Source of the DNA: Bacterioplanoides sp965200585
GTDB taxonomy: Bacteria; Pseudomonadota; Gammaproteobacteria; Pseudomonadales; Oceanobacteraceae
Assembly (NCBI RefSeq): GCF_965200585.1
Contig: NZ_OZ241361.1
Strand: one strand, 5' to 3'
Length of the DNA stretch: 64,000 bases
Shown here: piece by piece, positions 23,724-33,264 of the stretch
Layout: the number at the start of each line of letters is the position of its first letter
How positions within the stretch are numbered: the stretch's first letter is position 1
Notes under the pieces: model-generated
Database searches by the model: none
What the model was told of the DNA's origin: nothing
What the model saw: only the letters and a program-made list of their open reading frames with translations
Made by a program: the position numbers and the translations under genes

Positions 23724-24594
23724 GCAGTTGGCCCAGGCGCAGCAGCGGGTTGAAACTCAGCTACTCAGTGCCCTGGATAATTTACAGCTGGCGGATGCCC
23801 GCTTAGCCGCCGCGATGAAGCACGGTTTATTAAATGGCGGCAAACGCTTACGTCCGTTTCTGGCTTATGCCACGGCTCAGGCCCTGAATGGCGAGTGGCA
23901 ACAAGCCGATGCCGCCGCGTGTGCGCTGGAAATGGTGCATAGTTATTCTCTGGTGCATGATGATTTACCGGCGATGGATGATGATGACTTACGTCGTGGT
24001 AAGCCCACCTGTCATATCGCCTTTGATGAAGCCACTGCCATTCTGGCGGGGGATGGTCTGTTAACTGCCGCATTTGAAGTGCTGGCTGATAGCCTGCTAT
24101 CCGATGGTCAACGTCTGCAGCTGATTCGTTTATTGGCTAAAGCCGCTGGTGGTGCCGGTATGGTGGCCGGGCAAGCGATTGACCTGAACCATGTGGGCCA
24201 GTCGATGACGCTGGAGCAGCTGGAAAATATGCATCGTCATAAAACCGGGGCGCTGATCCGGGTGGCGGTGGAAATGGGCGCTTATTCGGTGTTGGAGACG
24301 GTTGAGACTGAGGTGCTGGCCGCGCTCAAACAATACGCCGAAGCCATTGGTCTGGCATTTCAGGTGCAGGACGACATTCTCGATATTGAAAGTGATACCG
24401 CCACCCTGGGAAAAACTCAGGGGGCCGATGTGGCGCTGAACAAACCCACCTATCCGGCGTTGCTGGGGCTGGAGGGCGCGAAACAAAAAGCGCAGCAGCT
24501 GGTAACGGAAGCAAAACAGGCTTTACAGGCACTGCCTGGAGATACCTCAGTATTAGCCGCACTGGCAGATTACATCATCGAGCGTGATCACTGA
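23716..24594 (+). CDS. ispA: Farnesyl diphosphate synthase IspA
   Basis: A 292-residue prenyl transferase making farnesyl diphosphate (C15) from isopentenyl and dimethylallyl/geranyl diphosphate. The first Asp-rich motif is DDLPAMDDDD, the second QDDILD; GGKRLRPFL and the K/T-rich GKTQGADVALNKPTYP are family segments. ATG at 23716 follows GGAGG and overlaps xseB. It is followed by dxs, so the isoprenoid entry and elongation steps are clustered. Confidence 0.95.
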   Translation: MHEQLAQAQQRVETQLLSALDNLQLADARLAAAMKHGLLNGGKRLRPFLAYATAQALNGEWQQADAAACALEMVHSYSLVHDDLPAMDDDDLRRGKPTCHIAFDEATAILAGDGLLTAAFEVLADSLLSDGQRLQLIRLLAKAAGGAGMVAGQAIDLNHVGQSMTLEQLENMHRHKTGALIRVAVEMGAYSVLETVETEVLAALKQYAEAIGLAFQVQDDILDIESDTATLGKTQGADVALNKPTYPALLGLEGAKQKAQQLVTEAKQALQALPGDTSVLAALADYIIERDH

Positions 24595-24748
24595 TTCCGA
24601 CAACTTAGCGCTCTGATGCTACTCAACCGCCCTGTGAACCGTTAGAATGTGCGCCCTATTTAAAGGCGCATTAACTAACGGCAGTCAGCGGCTCCCGAAA
24701 GCCCGTCTGTTTATAAAATAAGCGCCGTGACCGGATGTGTGAGATTTG

Positions 24749-26629
24749 ATGTTTACCGAAATTCCCGTTTCCCGACCATCAACGCCGTTGCTGGACAGTG
24801 TGAACCTGCCTGCCGATGTTCGTGAGTTGGATCAGGAACAGCTGCCGCAGTTGTGTCAGGAATTGCGTGAATATCTGCTTTACAGCGTTGGTCAGTCGGG
24901 CGGCCACTTTGGTGCCGGGCTGGGCGTGGTAGAACTCACGGTGGCGCTGCATTACGTCTTTAACACCCCGGACGACAAGCTGGTCTGGGACGTTGGTCAT
25001 CAGGCTTATCCGCATAAAATTCTGACAGGTCGTCGTGAACAGATGACCGCTATTCGCAGTGCCGAAGGCCCGGCGGCATTCCCGTTACGCAGCGAAAGTG
25101 AATACGACACCTTTGGTGTTGGTCATTCCAGCACCTCCATCAGCGCCGCGATGGGCATGAGCCTGGCGATGCGCGCTCAGGGCAAAGAACATCAGGCCGT
25201 TGCCATTATTGGTGATGGTGCCATGACCGCCGGCATGGCGTTCGAAGCGTTAAATCACGCGGGCCATGAAAAGTCTGACCTGTTGGTGATTCTGAACGAT
25301 AACGACATGGCGATCTCTGATAACGTCGGTGCGTTAAACAAATATTTTACCCGCTTATGGTCGAGCCAGACCTACAACTCGCTGCGCGAAGGTGGCAAAA
25401 AAGTGCTGGGTAAAATTCCGGCTGGTTGGGAGTTTGCGCGCAAGACCGAAGAACATATGAAGGCCATGGTGGCGCCGGGCATCTTCTTCGAAGAGCTGGG
25501 CTTTAATTATTATGGCCCGATTAACGGCCACGACACCGAAGAGTTGGTGCATACCCTCGATAATCTGAAAAAACTGCCGGGGCCAAAATTCCTGCATGTG
25601 GTGACCAAAAAAGGCAAAGGCTTTGCGCCAGCCGAAGCGGATCAGATTAAGTACCACGCGCTGAAGAAAGCCGGTTCCGCTCCGGCAACAGCATCTAAGC
25701 CAACTTATTCCAATGTGTTTGGTGACTGGCTGTGTGATATGGCCGAGGCCGATGAACGTCTGATGGGTATAACCCCGGCGATGCGCGAAGGCTCAGATCT
25801 GATTCGTTTCTCCGAGTTATATCCGCAGCGCTACTTTGATGTGGCCATTGCCGAGCAGCACTCGGTAACGCTGGCAGCCGGTTTGGCTTGTGAAGGGGCA
25901 AAACCGGTACTGGCGATTTATTCGACCTTCCTGCAGCGCGGTTATGATCAGCTGATTCATGATGTGGCGTTACAGAATCTCGACGTCCTGTTTGCCATTG
26001 ACCGGGCTGGACTGGTCGGTGAAGACGGGCCAACCCACCATGGTGCGTACGATCTGAGTTATCTGCGCTGCATTCCGAATATGGTGGTCATGACGCCTTC
26101 GGATGAAAACGAATGTCGCCAGATGTTATACACCGGCTATCAATATCAGGGCCCGGCTGCAGTGCGTTATCCACGAGGTTCAGGCATCGGCGTTGAGCCA
26201 CAACGGGCGATGACCGTTATGCCATTAGGAAAAGGCCGGATTTGTCGTGAAACTCAGGCAGAAGCCGGAAAACGGGTGGCCGTATTGGCGTTTGGTGCGC
26301 CGTTACACAATGCATTAGCCGTTGCCGACACGCATGACATCACGGTTGCCGATATGCGTTTTGTGAAGCCATTGGATACCGAGCTGGTTGAGCAGCTGGC
26401 GAACACGCACGATTATCTGATCACACTGGAAGAGAACGCCATTGCGGGTGGTGCAGGCAGCGCCGTACTGGAGCACTTATCGGCTCAGGGCATCATGACA
26501 CCTTGTCGTGTGCTGGGGATTCCGGATCGTTACATTGAACATGCGTCACCGGCGCAGCAACTGGCTGAAGTTGGCTTAGATACAGCTTCGCTGACGGCTC
26601 TGATTCAGGAGCTAACGTTCAATAACTAA
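24749..26629 (+). CDS. dxs: 1-deoxy-D-xylulose-5-phosphate synthase
   Basis: A 626-residue thiamine-diphosphate enzyme joining pyruvate and glyceraldehyde 3-phosphate, first step of the MEP isoprenoid pathway. Visible motifs: VWDVGHQAYPHKILTGR, the ThDP motif GDGAMTAGMAFEALNHAG through NDNDMAISDNVGAL, and AIAEQHSVTLAAGLACEG and DRAGLVGEDGPTHHGAYDL in the pyrimidine domain. ATG at 24749 is taken. Third gene after xseB-ispA with a 154-bp gap. Confidence 0.96.
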   Translation: MFTEIPVSRPSTPLLDSVNLPADVRELDQEQLPQLCQELREYLLYSVGQSGGHFGAGLGVVELTVALHYVFNTPDDKLVWDVGHQAYPHKILTGRREQMTAIRSAEGPAAFPLRSESEYDTFGVGHSSTSISAAMGMSLAMRAQGKEHQAVAIIGDGAMTAGMAFEALNHAGHEKSDLLVILNDNDMAISDNVGALNKYFTRLWSSQTYNSLREGGKKVLGKIPAGWEFARKTEEHMKAMVAPGIFFEELGFNYYGPINGHDTEELVHTLDNLKKLPGPKFLHVVTKKGKGFAPAEADQIKYHALKKAGSAPATASKPTYSNVFGDWLCDMAEADERLMGITPAMREGSDLIRFSELYPQRYFDVAIAEQHSVTLAAGLACEGAKPVLAIYSTFLQRGYDQLIHDVALQNLDVLFAIDRAGLVGEDGPTHHGAYDLSYLRCIPNMVVMTPSDENECRQMLYTGYQYQGPAAVRYPRGSGIGVEPQRAMTVMPLGKGRICRETQAEAGKRVAVLAFGAPLHNALAVADTHDITVADMRFVKPLDTELVEQLANTHDYLITLEENAIAGGAGSAVLEHLSAQGIMTPCRVLGIPDRYIEHASPAQQLAEVGLDTASLTALIQELTFNN

Positions 26630-26684
26630 CGTTCGATCGTTGTCGCCAAGCTCAGCCGTAAAAAAGCAGTGACGAAGCGAACGA

Positions 26685-27314
26685 TCAGGCTTCGTCGTCC
26701 TGATGGGTGATCAGCGCATCATCATCTTTGGGTAAGAAATGACCTAACTTGCTGGCTTTGGTTTTCAGGTAACCATCGTTATGTGGGTTACGGCCAACCT
26801 GTAGCGGTACTCGCTCCACCACATCCACACCAGCATCGGTTAACGCTTTTACTTTACGGGGGTTGTTGGTCATCAGACGAATGGCCTGGATGCCTAAGGT
26901 GTCCAGCATCGGCTGACACATGGAGTAGTTACGCATATCGGCACCAAACCCCAGTTGTTCGTTGGCTTCGACTGTATCAGCGCCCTGATCCTGCAGGTTA
27001 TAGGCTTTGATCTTGTTCAGCAGACCAATACCACGACCTTCCTGACGCAGATACAACACCACGCCACGGCCCGCTTCGGAGACAGAACGCAGTGCTTCTT
27101 CCAGCTGATAGCCGCAGTCGCAGCGCATCGAGAACAGCGCGTCGCCGGTCAGGCATTCTGAATGAGCACGCGCCAACACAGGTTCGCCACTGGCGACATC
27201 GCCCATGGTGAGTGCCACATGTTCCTTCCCCGTGCTGGTCTCTTCAAAGCCATGCATGGTAAATACACCAAAGGGTGTAGGAAGTTTAGAGGAGGCGATA
27301 AACTGAATGCTCAA
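26685..27314 (-). CDS. ribA: GTP cyclohydrolase II RibA
   Basis: A 209-residue enzyme opening the GTP ring in riboflavin synthesis. Zinc cysteines are in SECLTGDALFSMRCDCGYQ; catalytic segments are YLRQEGRGIGLLNKI, DTVEANEQLGFGAD, and RLMTNNPRKVKAL. TTG at 27314 is chosen: GAGGT stands seven bases before it and the N-terminus then lines up with E. coli RibA (196 residues). An ATG at 27368 would add 18 residues. It faces dxs tail to tail. Confidence 0.93.
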   Translation of the reverse strand: MSIQFIASSKLPTPFGVFTMHGFEETSTGKEHVALTMGDVASGEPVLARAHSECLTGDALFSMRCDCGYQLEEALRSVSEAGRGVVLYLRQEGRGIGLLNKIKAYNLQDQGADTVEANEQLGFGADMRNYSMCQPMLDTLGIQAIRLMTNNPRKVKALTDAGVDVVERVPLQVGRNPHNDGYLKTKASKLGHFLPKDDDALITHQDDEA

Positions 27315-27493
27315 TGTTGTGACCTCTGACAAGTCGGAAACTACCGCCAGCCAGTGATTGACCGGCATGGCTTGAAACGGGCGCGTATTCTATCAGTACT
27401 CTCCGCCAGTGACTATTTCGGAGAGTCCATGGCAATTAAATTAGCGTTAGAATAGATTGTCTCACGTGACCACTGAGGGAAATACCTGCTTTT

Positions 27494-28171
27494 ATGTTTT
27501 GGCTGATTCTGTTCCTGACATTACTGTTGTTGCTTAGTTTACCGGGCCTGTGGGTGCAATATGTGCTCCGCAAACATCACGCTCATCGGCCGGATTTCCC
27601 TGGTACCGGGGAAGAAATGGCGCGTCATCTGCTCACCAAACTGGAAATTGAAGACGTTGGCGTTGAAGCTACTCCAGATGGCGATCACTATGATCCGCAA
27701 CATAAAATGGTGCGCCTGACGCAGGATAAGCTGGAAGGTAAAACCCTGACTTCTGTGGTGGTGGCGGCCCATGAAGTGGGCCATGCGCTACAGCATCATC
27801 GCAAAGAAACCCTGTTTCAAAGCCGTACATTGCTCGCTTATCTGGCCTACTGGGCACAAAAAACAGCGCCGTTAGCGCTGATGGTAGCACCTATGTTACT
27901 GAGCGTTGCGCCAGCCGCGTCTCGTTGGGCATTGTTTGCTGCCGTCGCGGCTATGTTGTTGGGAACACTGATGCACTTATTAACACTGCCGGTGGAATGG
28001 GATGCCAGCTTTAATAAGGCGTTGCCGTTGTTGGAGGAGGGAGGCTATTTTGCAGAGCAGGACAGGGTGGCTGCGCGTCAGATTCTGAAAGCGGCGGCGC
28101 TGACTTATGTGGCCGGGTCGCTAGCCAGTTTGTTAAATGTCTGGCGATGGTTGCGCTATTTAAGGCGTTAG
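27494..28171 (+). CDS. Membrane zinc metallopeptidase, YugP/Zn_peptidase_2 family
   Basis: A 225-residue membrane protein. The zinc site HEVGH lies in VVAAHEVGHALQHH (about 91-104). A hydrophobic N-terminal span (2-20) and three further hydrophobic stretches (about 120-160, 200-215) fit the YugP-like neutral zinc metallopeptidase family, whose substrates are poorly known. DASFNKALPLLEEGGYF is a typical family segment. It stands between ribA (divergent) and a convergent coiled-coil gene. Confidence 0.85.
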   Translation: MFWLILFLTLLLLLSLPGLWVQYVLRKHHAHRPDFPGTGEEMARHLLTKLEIEDVGVEATPDGDHYDPQHKMVRLTQDKLEGKTLTSVVVAAHEVGHALQHHRKETLFQSRTLLAYLAYWAQKTAPLALMVAPMLLSVAPAASRWALFAAVAAMLLGTLMHLLTLPVEWDASFNKALPLLEEGGYFAEQDRVAARQILKAAALTYVAGSLASLLNVWRWLRYLRR

Positions 28172-28183
28172 GGCCTGCGGAGT

Positions 28184-29125
28184 CTATTCACTCGCCAGAC
28201 TCCAGAGCAATCGGCAGCGATTCATATAAACCGGCATCATGGCCGGTTCCACCTGTGGAAAAACCCCGGCACTGTCCTGACATAATTCACCAATTAACAC
28301 GTCAGATTGTTGATTCAGACGAGCAACCTGTTGTTGTAATACCAACCCCTGTTGCTGTAACGCCAGCCCCTTACGTTGCTCGGCAGACAAGTGCTGGCCG
28401 AGCTGCGCCATTTCCTGAGACAGTTTGAGGTTAACGTTCTGCTGCTGAGCAATCTGCTGCTGTTGCGCAGCCATCTGTTGTTGCTGTGCGGTAATTTGTT
28501 GCTGTTGTTGTCGGATCAGCCCTTGTTGCTGACCCAAGGCGGCCAGCCACTGCTGGTGGGCCTGCTCCTGATGGGCCAGAGTCTGCTCCAGTGTTTGTTG
28601 TAATTGCTGTTGATAACGGGACTGTTCACTGAGCTGATGTTGTAGCGTGCCGAGTTGTGTTTTCTGATTGATAAACAAACTGGTTAACACACTCAAGGCA
28701 CACAGAAGTAATACCAGCGTTGATGAAACCAGAACGTTTAACGCACGGTGGCTGGCTGGTTTTTGCAGTCCGCTGGGCTGTGATTCTGTTGGCCCTGTAG
28801 CTGCCGGTGATGATGTTGCTGGTGCTGTTGTTTGTGGTGCCGCTGGTGTTAGTTCTCCCAGCAGGATAGCTCTGGCGCGACGATATTCGCTTAAGCGCTG
28901 TTCCAGCTGCTGTTGCTCAGCGTGAGTATCAACGCGTGCCAGATCCAGAGCGCAGCGGCGATACTGATGATTGTAAGCGGCCTGAATATCATCCGGGTTG
29001 TGGCTGAGCGTGCCCAGCAGCTGGCGTGCCTGCACTTCGTCAGGTGCTTCGCTGGAGGATGTTTCAACGGCGGGTGTTTGAGGAGAGTGTGCCTCGAAAG
29101 AGTGGCGTTGCACGGCGGAATTCAT
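28184..29125 (-). CDS. Gln-rich coiled-coil membrane protein, unknown
   Basis: A 313-residue protein of unknown family. Residues 25-95 are predicted helical and charged, with a Tyr/Arg-rich stretch (AAYNHQYRRCALDLARV) that faintly recalls a J-like domain. After a Pro/Ala/Thr linker comes one membrane span (about 130-150, VLVSSTLVLLLCALSVL). The part beyond it, to about 280, is a very Gln-rich coiled coil with repeated QQQQ runs. The C-terminus carries two Cys and is compact. Single gene, divergent from pstS. The architecture suggests a membrane-anchored coiled-coil structural or scaffold protein. Confidence 0.6.
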   Translation of the reverse strand: MNSAVQRHSFEAHSPQTPAVETSSSEAPDEVQARQLLGTLSHNPDDIQAAYNHQYRRCALDLARVDTHAEQQQLEQRLSEYRRARAILLGELTPAAPQTTAPATSSPAATGPTESQPSGLQKPASHRALNVLVSSTLVLLLCALSVLTSLFINQKTQLGTLQHQLSEQSRYQQQLQQTLEQTLAHQEQAHQQWLAALGQQQGLIRQQQQQITAQQQQMAAQQQQIAQQQNVNLKLSQEMAQLGQHLSAEQRKGLALQQQGLVLQQQVARLNQQSDVLIGELCQDSAGVFPQVEPAMMPVYMNRCRLLWSLASE

Positions 29126-29240
29126 CCTGACCTCCGGTATTAATGCATGTTTGGGCGTGATACTAGCGCCATGAAAGGGCCCGCTTCAATCAGCCGATCA
29201 GCCGAGTTCTGCCACCTTGCAGCCAGACTATTGCGCCGCG

Positions 29241-29310
29241 CTGTCATAAAAATGAAACCTAATTGTCACGGCCGTTCTCTGTTGTCATATTTCTGTAACA
29301 TTGCTGTCAA
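29241..29310 (+). promoter_or_regulatory. Pho boxes upstream of pstS
   Basis: TTGTCATATTTCTGTAAC at 29282-29299 matches the PhoB consensus closely. A third half-site, CTGTCAA, begins at 29304, so half-sites start at 29282, 29293 and 29304, in exact 11-base steps. A weaker copy, CTGTCATAAAAATGAAAC, lies at 29241-29258. They stand 65-130 bases before the pstS ATG, implying induction by PhoB under phosphate limitation. Confidence 0.82.
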
Positions 29311-29373
29311 ATAATGCCCGCCATCAAATGATCACTACCGAATACCGCACAGCGGTGAAATAAGGAAGTCACT

Positions 29374-30417
29374 ATGAAAAAAGTACTGTTGACTGGCGCA
29401 GCTGTTATGGCCGCAGCATTAAGCACTACCGCCCAGGCTGAGCGCGATTACATCAGCATTGTTGGTTCTTCAACTGTTTACCCGTTCTCTACTGTTGTTG
29501 CTGAGCGCTTTGGTAAGTCGACTGACTTCCGTACGCCTAAGGTTGAATCAACCGGTTCCGGCGGCGGTCTGAAGCTGTTCTGTTCTGGTGTGGGTGACAC
29601 AACACCAGACATCACCAATGCATCCCGTGCAATCAAAGGTTCAGAAATCAAGCTGTGTGCTAAAAACGGCGTAACTGAAATCGTTGAAGTAAAAGTGGGT
29701 TACGACGGTATCGTACTGGCGAACACCAAAGCGGCAGACCGTATGGAATTGAGCCGTAAAGATATCTTCCTGGCACTGGCGAAAAACGTTCCAAACCCAG
29801 ACGGCAGCGAAACTCTGGTTGATAACCCATACAAAACCTGGAAAGACGTTAACCCGGCTCTGCCAAACCGTAAAATCGAAGTATTAGGTCCACCACCAAC
29901 GTCCGGTACCCGTGATGCATTTGTTGAGCTGGCAATGGAAGGTGGTTGTAAGAAAGTACCTTTTATCAAGGCGATCAAAAAGCAGGATAAGAAAAAGTTC
30001 AAAGCGATCTGTCACGGCATGCGTGAAGATGGTGCTTATGTTGAAGCGGGCGAGAACGATAACCTGATCGTTCAGAAGCTGGTGGCTAACCCGAATGCAC
30101 TGGGCATCTTTGGCTTCAGTTTCCTGGAGCAAAACTCTGACAAGGTTCAGGGTAGCAAAGTAGACGGCAAACTGCCGACGTTTGATGCAATCTCTGAAGG
30201 TGATTACCCGGTTAGCCGTTCGTTATTCTTCTACGTGAAGAAAGCACACGTAGGTGTAATCCCGGGTATCGAAGAGTACCTGGCTGAGTTCACTTCTGAG
30301 CGTGCCATGGGCGAAGACGGTTACCTGGCTGACAAAGGCATGATTCCAATGTTGGATGACGAGCGTGCCGAAGTGGTTGCCAATGTGAAAAATCTGAAAC
30401 CAATTGCTGCTAAATAA
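29374..30417 (+). CDS. pstS: Phosphate ABC transporter substrate-binding protein PstS
   Basis: A 347-residue periplasmic phosphate-binding protein. Signal peptide at 1-22 (KKVLLTGAAVMAAALSTTAQA). The phosphate-binding loops are visible in VGSSTVYPF, ESTGSGGGLKLFCSG, DITNASRAI and PPTSGTRDAFVEL. It hands phosphate to the PstCAB transporter. Pho boxes precede it and a GC-rich hairpin follows before pstC, which would let pstS be made in excess over the membrane parts. Codon use is that of a highly expressed gene. Confidence 0.95.
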   Translation: MKKVLLTGAAVMAAALSTTAQAERDYISIVGSSTVYPFSTVVAERFGKSTDFRTPKVESTGSGGGLKLFCSGVGDTTPDITNASRAIKGSEIKLCAKNGVTEIVEVKVGYDGIVLANTKAADRMELSRKDIFLALAKNVPNPDGSETLVDNPYKTWKDVNPALPNRKIEVLGPPPTSGTRDAFVELAMEGGCKKVPFIKAIKKQDKKKFKAICHGMREDGAYVEAGENDNLIVQKLVANPNALGIFGFSFLEQNSDKVQGSKVDGKLPTFDAISEGDYPVSRSLFFYVKKAHVGVIPGIEEYLAEFTSERAMGEDGYLADKGMIPMLDDERAEVVANVKNLKPIAAK

Positions 30418-30456
30418 GTAGTAGCCGCATACAATGCGGCCCTTGATTGACGCATA

Positions 30457-30483
30457 AGCCGGGGTTTTTACACCTCGGCTTTT
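30457..30483 (+). terminator. Hairpin between pstS and pstC (attenuator or partial terminator)
   Basis: AGCCGGGG (30457-30464) pairs with CCTCGGCT (30473-30480), with one G-U, followed by only TTT(T). The weak T-run suggests partial termination or 3' end protection of pstS mRNA, as in many pst operons. Confidence 0.55.
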
Positions 30484-30526
30484 GCACGTTAAATACACAC
30501 TCAATTACACGCCATGAGCTAACACC

Positions 30527-31900
30527 ATGAATTACAGTAGCTTAATCATTGCGATCCTGATTTTCTTCGGAGGCGCCTATTTACTGGGCCGCAACCGTGC
30601 TAGGGCCATCGCTAATCAGGGAGGTAAGTTACACTCCCTGCCGACACATTACGGTGCCTTAGTATCACTCTGGACCGGTTTACCGGCACTGATGCTGTTA
30701 ATTATCTGGAGTCTGCTGCAAGGGCCGGTGATTGATGGCTTATTAGTTGCGCAGCTGCCAGCGAATATTCAGCAAGGTAGCGCAACGGATATCCAGCTGG
30801 CTCTGAGCAAGGTGCATAACCTAGCGACTGGTGCGGGTGTGAGTGCCGATGCGTCGCTGGAGCCTGCGGTAGAACATTTGCTGGCGCTGGAAGAACGCAC
30901 TCGTCTGTTAAATGCCGGTGCGGTTGTGATGCTGGCGCTGCTGGGCTTAGGCCTGAGCTGGCGTCGTATTCAGCCGCAGATGCGTGCCCGTACTGAGGTC
31001 GAGCGCATTGTCAGCATTTTACTGTTATCCAGCTCTGGTGTGGCGGTATTAACCACAGTGGGCATTCTGGCATCGGTATTGTACGAAGCCTGGATGTTCT
31101 TCCAGAAAGTCAGCCCGATTGAATTCCTGTTTGGTACTACCTGGTCGCCACAGGTGGCCCTGCGTGCTGATCAATCCGGATCATCCGGTAGCTTTGGTGC
31201 TGTGCCGCTGTTCGCCGGTACCTTATTAATTTCCTTTATTGCCATGGTGATCGCGGTTCCGGTGGGACTGATGTCGGCGATTTATTTATCCGAATACGCC
31301 AGTGAAACCGTGCGTAAATACGCTAAACCAGCACTGGAAGTACTGGCGGGTATTCCAACCGTTGTTTATGGCTTCTTTGCTGCCTTAACCGTTGCTCCGG
31401 TGATCCGGAACCTGGGCGAGAGCATGGGACTGGCGGTTTCTTCCGAGAGTGCTCTGGCGGCTGGTTTAGTGATGGGTGTGATGATTATCCCGTTTGTTTC
31501 ATCGCTGTCTGATGACGTGATTAATGCGGTACCTCAAGCGCTACGTGATGGCAGTTATGGCTTGGGTGCCACGCGCAGTGAGACAGTACGTCAGGTGGTT
31601 ATTCCAGCAGCTCTGCCGGGTATTGTTGGTGCGATTATGCTGGCGGTTTCCCGTGCCATTGGTGAAACCATGATTGTTGCCATGGCGGCAGGCTTAGCGG
31701 CCAACCTGACGGCAAACCCGCTCGATAGTGTGACTACCGTAACCGTTCAGATTGTGACCCTGCTGGTGGGTGACCAGGAGTTTGATTCACCGAAAACGCT
31801 GGCGGCATTTGCCCTGGGTCTGGTGTTGTTCCTGGTGACGCTGACGCTGAACTATTTTGCCCTGAAAGTTGTACAGAAATACCGAGAGCAATATGACTAA
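30527..31900 (+). CDS. pstC: Phosphate ABC transporter permease PstC (long form)
   Basis: A 457-residue permease. The first 170 residues add extra membrane spans and a periplasmic segment; the core permease (about 215-450) has PLFAGTLLISFIAMVIAVPV and the EAA-type loop DGSYGLGATRSETVRQVVIP. It forms the phosphate channel with PstA. The extended N-terminus is usual for this gammaproteobacterial PstC group. ATG at 30527 follows a short spacer after the pstS hairpin; the stop overlaps the pstA start. Confidence 0.92.
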   Translation: MNYSSLIIAILIFFGGAYLLGRNRARAIANQGGKLHSLPTHYGALVSLWTGLPALMLLIIWSLLQGPVIDGLLVAQLPANIQQGSATDIQLALSKVHNLATGAGVSADASLEPAVEHLLALEERTRLLNAGAVVMLALLGLGLSWRRIQPQMRARTEVERIVSILLLSSSGVAVLTTVGILASVLYEAWMFFQKVSPIEFLFGTTWSPQVALRADQSGSSGSFGAVPLFAGTLLISFIAMVIAVPVGLMSAIYLSEYASETVRKYAKPALEVLAGIPTVVYGFFAALTVAPVIRNLGESMGLAVSSESALAAGLVMGVMIIPFVSSLSDDVINAVPQALRDGSYGLGATRSETVRQVVIPAALPGIVGAIMLAVSRAIGETMIVAMAAGLAANLTANPLDSVTTVTVQIVTLLVGDQEFDSPKTLAAFALGLVLFLVTLTLNYFALKVVQKYREQYD

Positions 31901-33173
31901 TTCATCCAACTTAACGACGCGCGAAAAAGTTGAAAAAAGCATGGCCAAGCGCCGTGCGGCGGAAACGCGCTTCCGCGTATACGGTATGGCCTCTATTTTA
32001 TTTGGCCTGCTTTGTCTGGTGGTGTTGTTTGGCGATATTCTGTCGAAGGGTACTTCTGCCTTTCGTCAGACCGTGATTGAGCAAAGTGTATTTCTGGATG
32101 CTGATTATCTGGGGCTGAACCCTCAGTCCAGCTTTAAAGAAATCCGTGCTGCCAACTTTGAAGGTCTGATTAAACGTCACCTGAAAAAAGCCTATGAACC
32201 GAAAGGCCGTAAAAACCGCCGGGCGTTATACGGTATGGTCAGTGCCGGTGCTTCCTGGCAACTGATGGAAGCGGTGCAGCAGAATCCTGAGCTGCTGGGA
32301 ACCGAGCTGGCGATTACTCTGCTGGCAGACGATGCGGTTGACCAGTGGTTTAAGCACGATCGTGAGCGTGGCTATGATGAGCAGTTTAACGAGTTTCAGC
32401 TGACCGTTCTGAATCAGTGGATTGACGAAGGCAAGCTGCACACCCGCTTTAACAAGTTATTCTTCACCAACGGTGATTCGCGTGAACCTGAGCTGGCCGG
32501 TATTCACGGTGCCATTAAAGGCACCTTGCTGACCCTGCTGGTGACCTTCTTGTTGTCTTTCCCGATTGGTGTGGCAGCGGCGATTTATCTGGAAGAGTTT
32601 GCTCCACGTAACCGCTTTACTGAGCTGGTAGAAATTAACATTAATAACCTGGCAGCGGTGCCGTCGATCACCTTTGGCCTGTTAGGTCTGGCGATCTTTA
32701 TTAATATCTTTGGTGTTGCCCGTTCGACCCCGTTAGTGGGTGGTCTGGTGTTAACCCTGATGACCTTGCCAACCATTATTATTTCCGGTCGTGCAGCGAT
32801 TAAAGCGGTACCACCGAGCATCCGCGAAGCAGCATTTGGTTTGGGTGCCTCAAAAATGCAGGTGGTGTTCCACCATGTGTTACCACTGGCGCTGCCGGGT
32901 ATGTTAACCGGTGCCATCATTGGTATGGCTCAGGCATTGGGTGAAACCGCACCATTGCTGATGATTGGTATGATCGCCTTTGTGGTGGATGTTCCGGGCT
33001 TTGTGAATGACCCATCTACCGTGTTACCGGTGCAGATCTTCTTATGGTCTGACAGCCCGGAGCGTGCATTTACTGAGCGTACTTCCGGCGCCATTATTGT
33101 GTTGCTGGGCTTTCTGATTTTAATGAACACCGCCGCGGTTTGGTTACGCCGCCGTCTGGAGCGTCGCTGGTAA
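31893..33173 (+). CDS. pstA: Phosphate ABC transporter permease PstA (long form)
   Basis: A 426-residue permease. After a cytoplasmic N-terminus, a first span (about 33-50) and a long periplasmic insert (about 50-200) come the conserved spans. The EAA loop is EAAFGLGASKMQVVFHHVLP and the last part has MAQALGETAPLL. ATG at 31893 is used because it overlaps the pstC stop by eight bases; a start 24 bases earlier would extend further into pstC. The long insert matches the long PstC, suggesting the two evolved together. Confidence 0.92.
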   Translation: MTNSSNLTTREKVEKSMAKRRAAETRFRVYGMASILFGLLCLVVLFGDILSKGTSAFRQTVIEQSVFLDADYLGLNPQSSFKEIRAANFEGLIKRHLKKAYEPKGRKNRRALYGMVSAGASWQLMEAVQQNPELLGTELAITLLADDAVDQWFKHDRERGYDEQFNEFQLTVLNQWIDEGKLHTRFNKLFFTNGDSREPELAGIHGAIKGTLLTLLVTFLLSFPIGVAAAIYLEEFAPRNRFTELVEININNLAAVPSITFGLLGLAIFINIFGVARSTPLVGGLVLTLMTLPTIIISGRAAIKAVPPSIREAAFGLGASKMQVVFHHVLPLALPGMLTGAIIGMAQALGETAPLLMIGMIAFVVDVPGFVNDPSTVLPVQIFLWSDSPERAFTERTSGAIIVLLGFLILMNTAAVWLRRRLERRW

Positions 33174-33264
33174 GCGCGTCTGTATTGAATATCCAGTAGC
33201 TATTCAGACGGTATATGGACTGGATGGCTACGTAAGAATTTAACGAATATTTGGATTGATTATT

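Noticed and set aside
26630..26684. Terminator between dxs and ribA
   Set aside because: Partial inverted similarity around GTTCGATCG/CGAACGATC but no consistent stem followed by T-run.
28436..28640. Possible CRISPR or tandem repeat array
   Set aside because: Repetition comes from Gln codons (minus strand) in the coiled-coil gene; no uniform repeat-spacer pattern.
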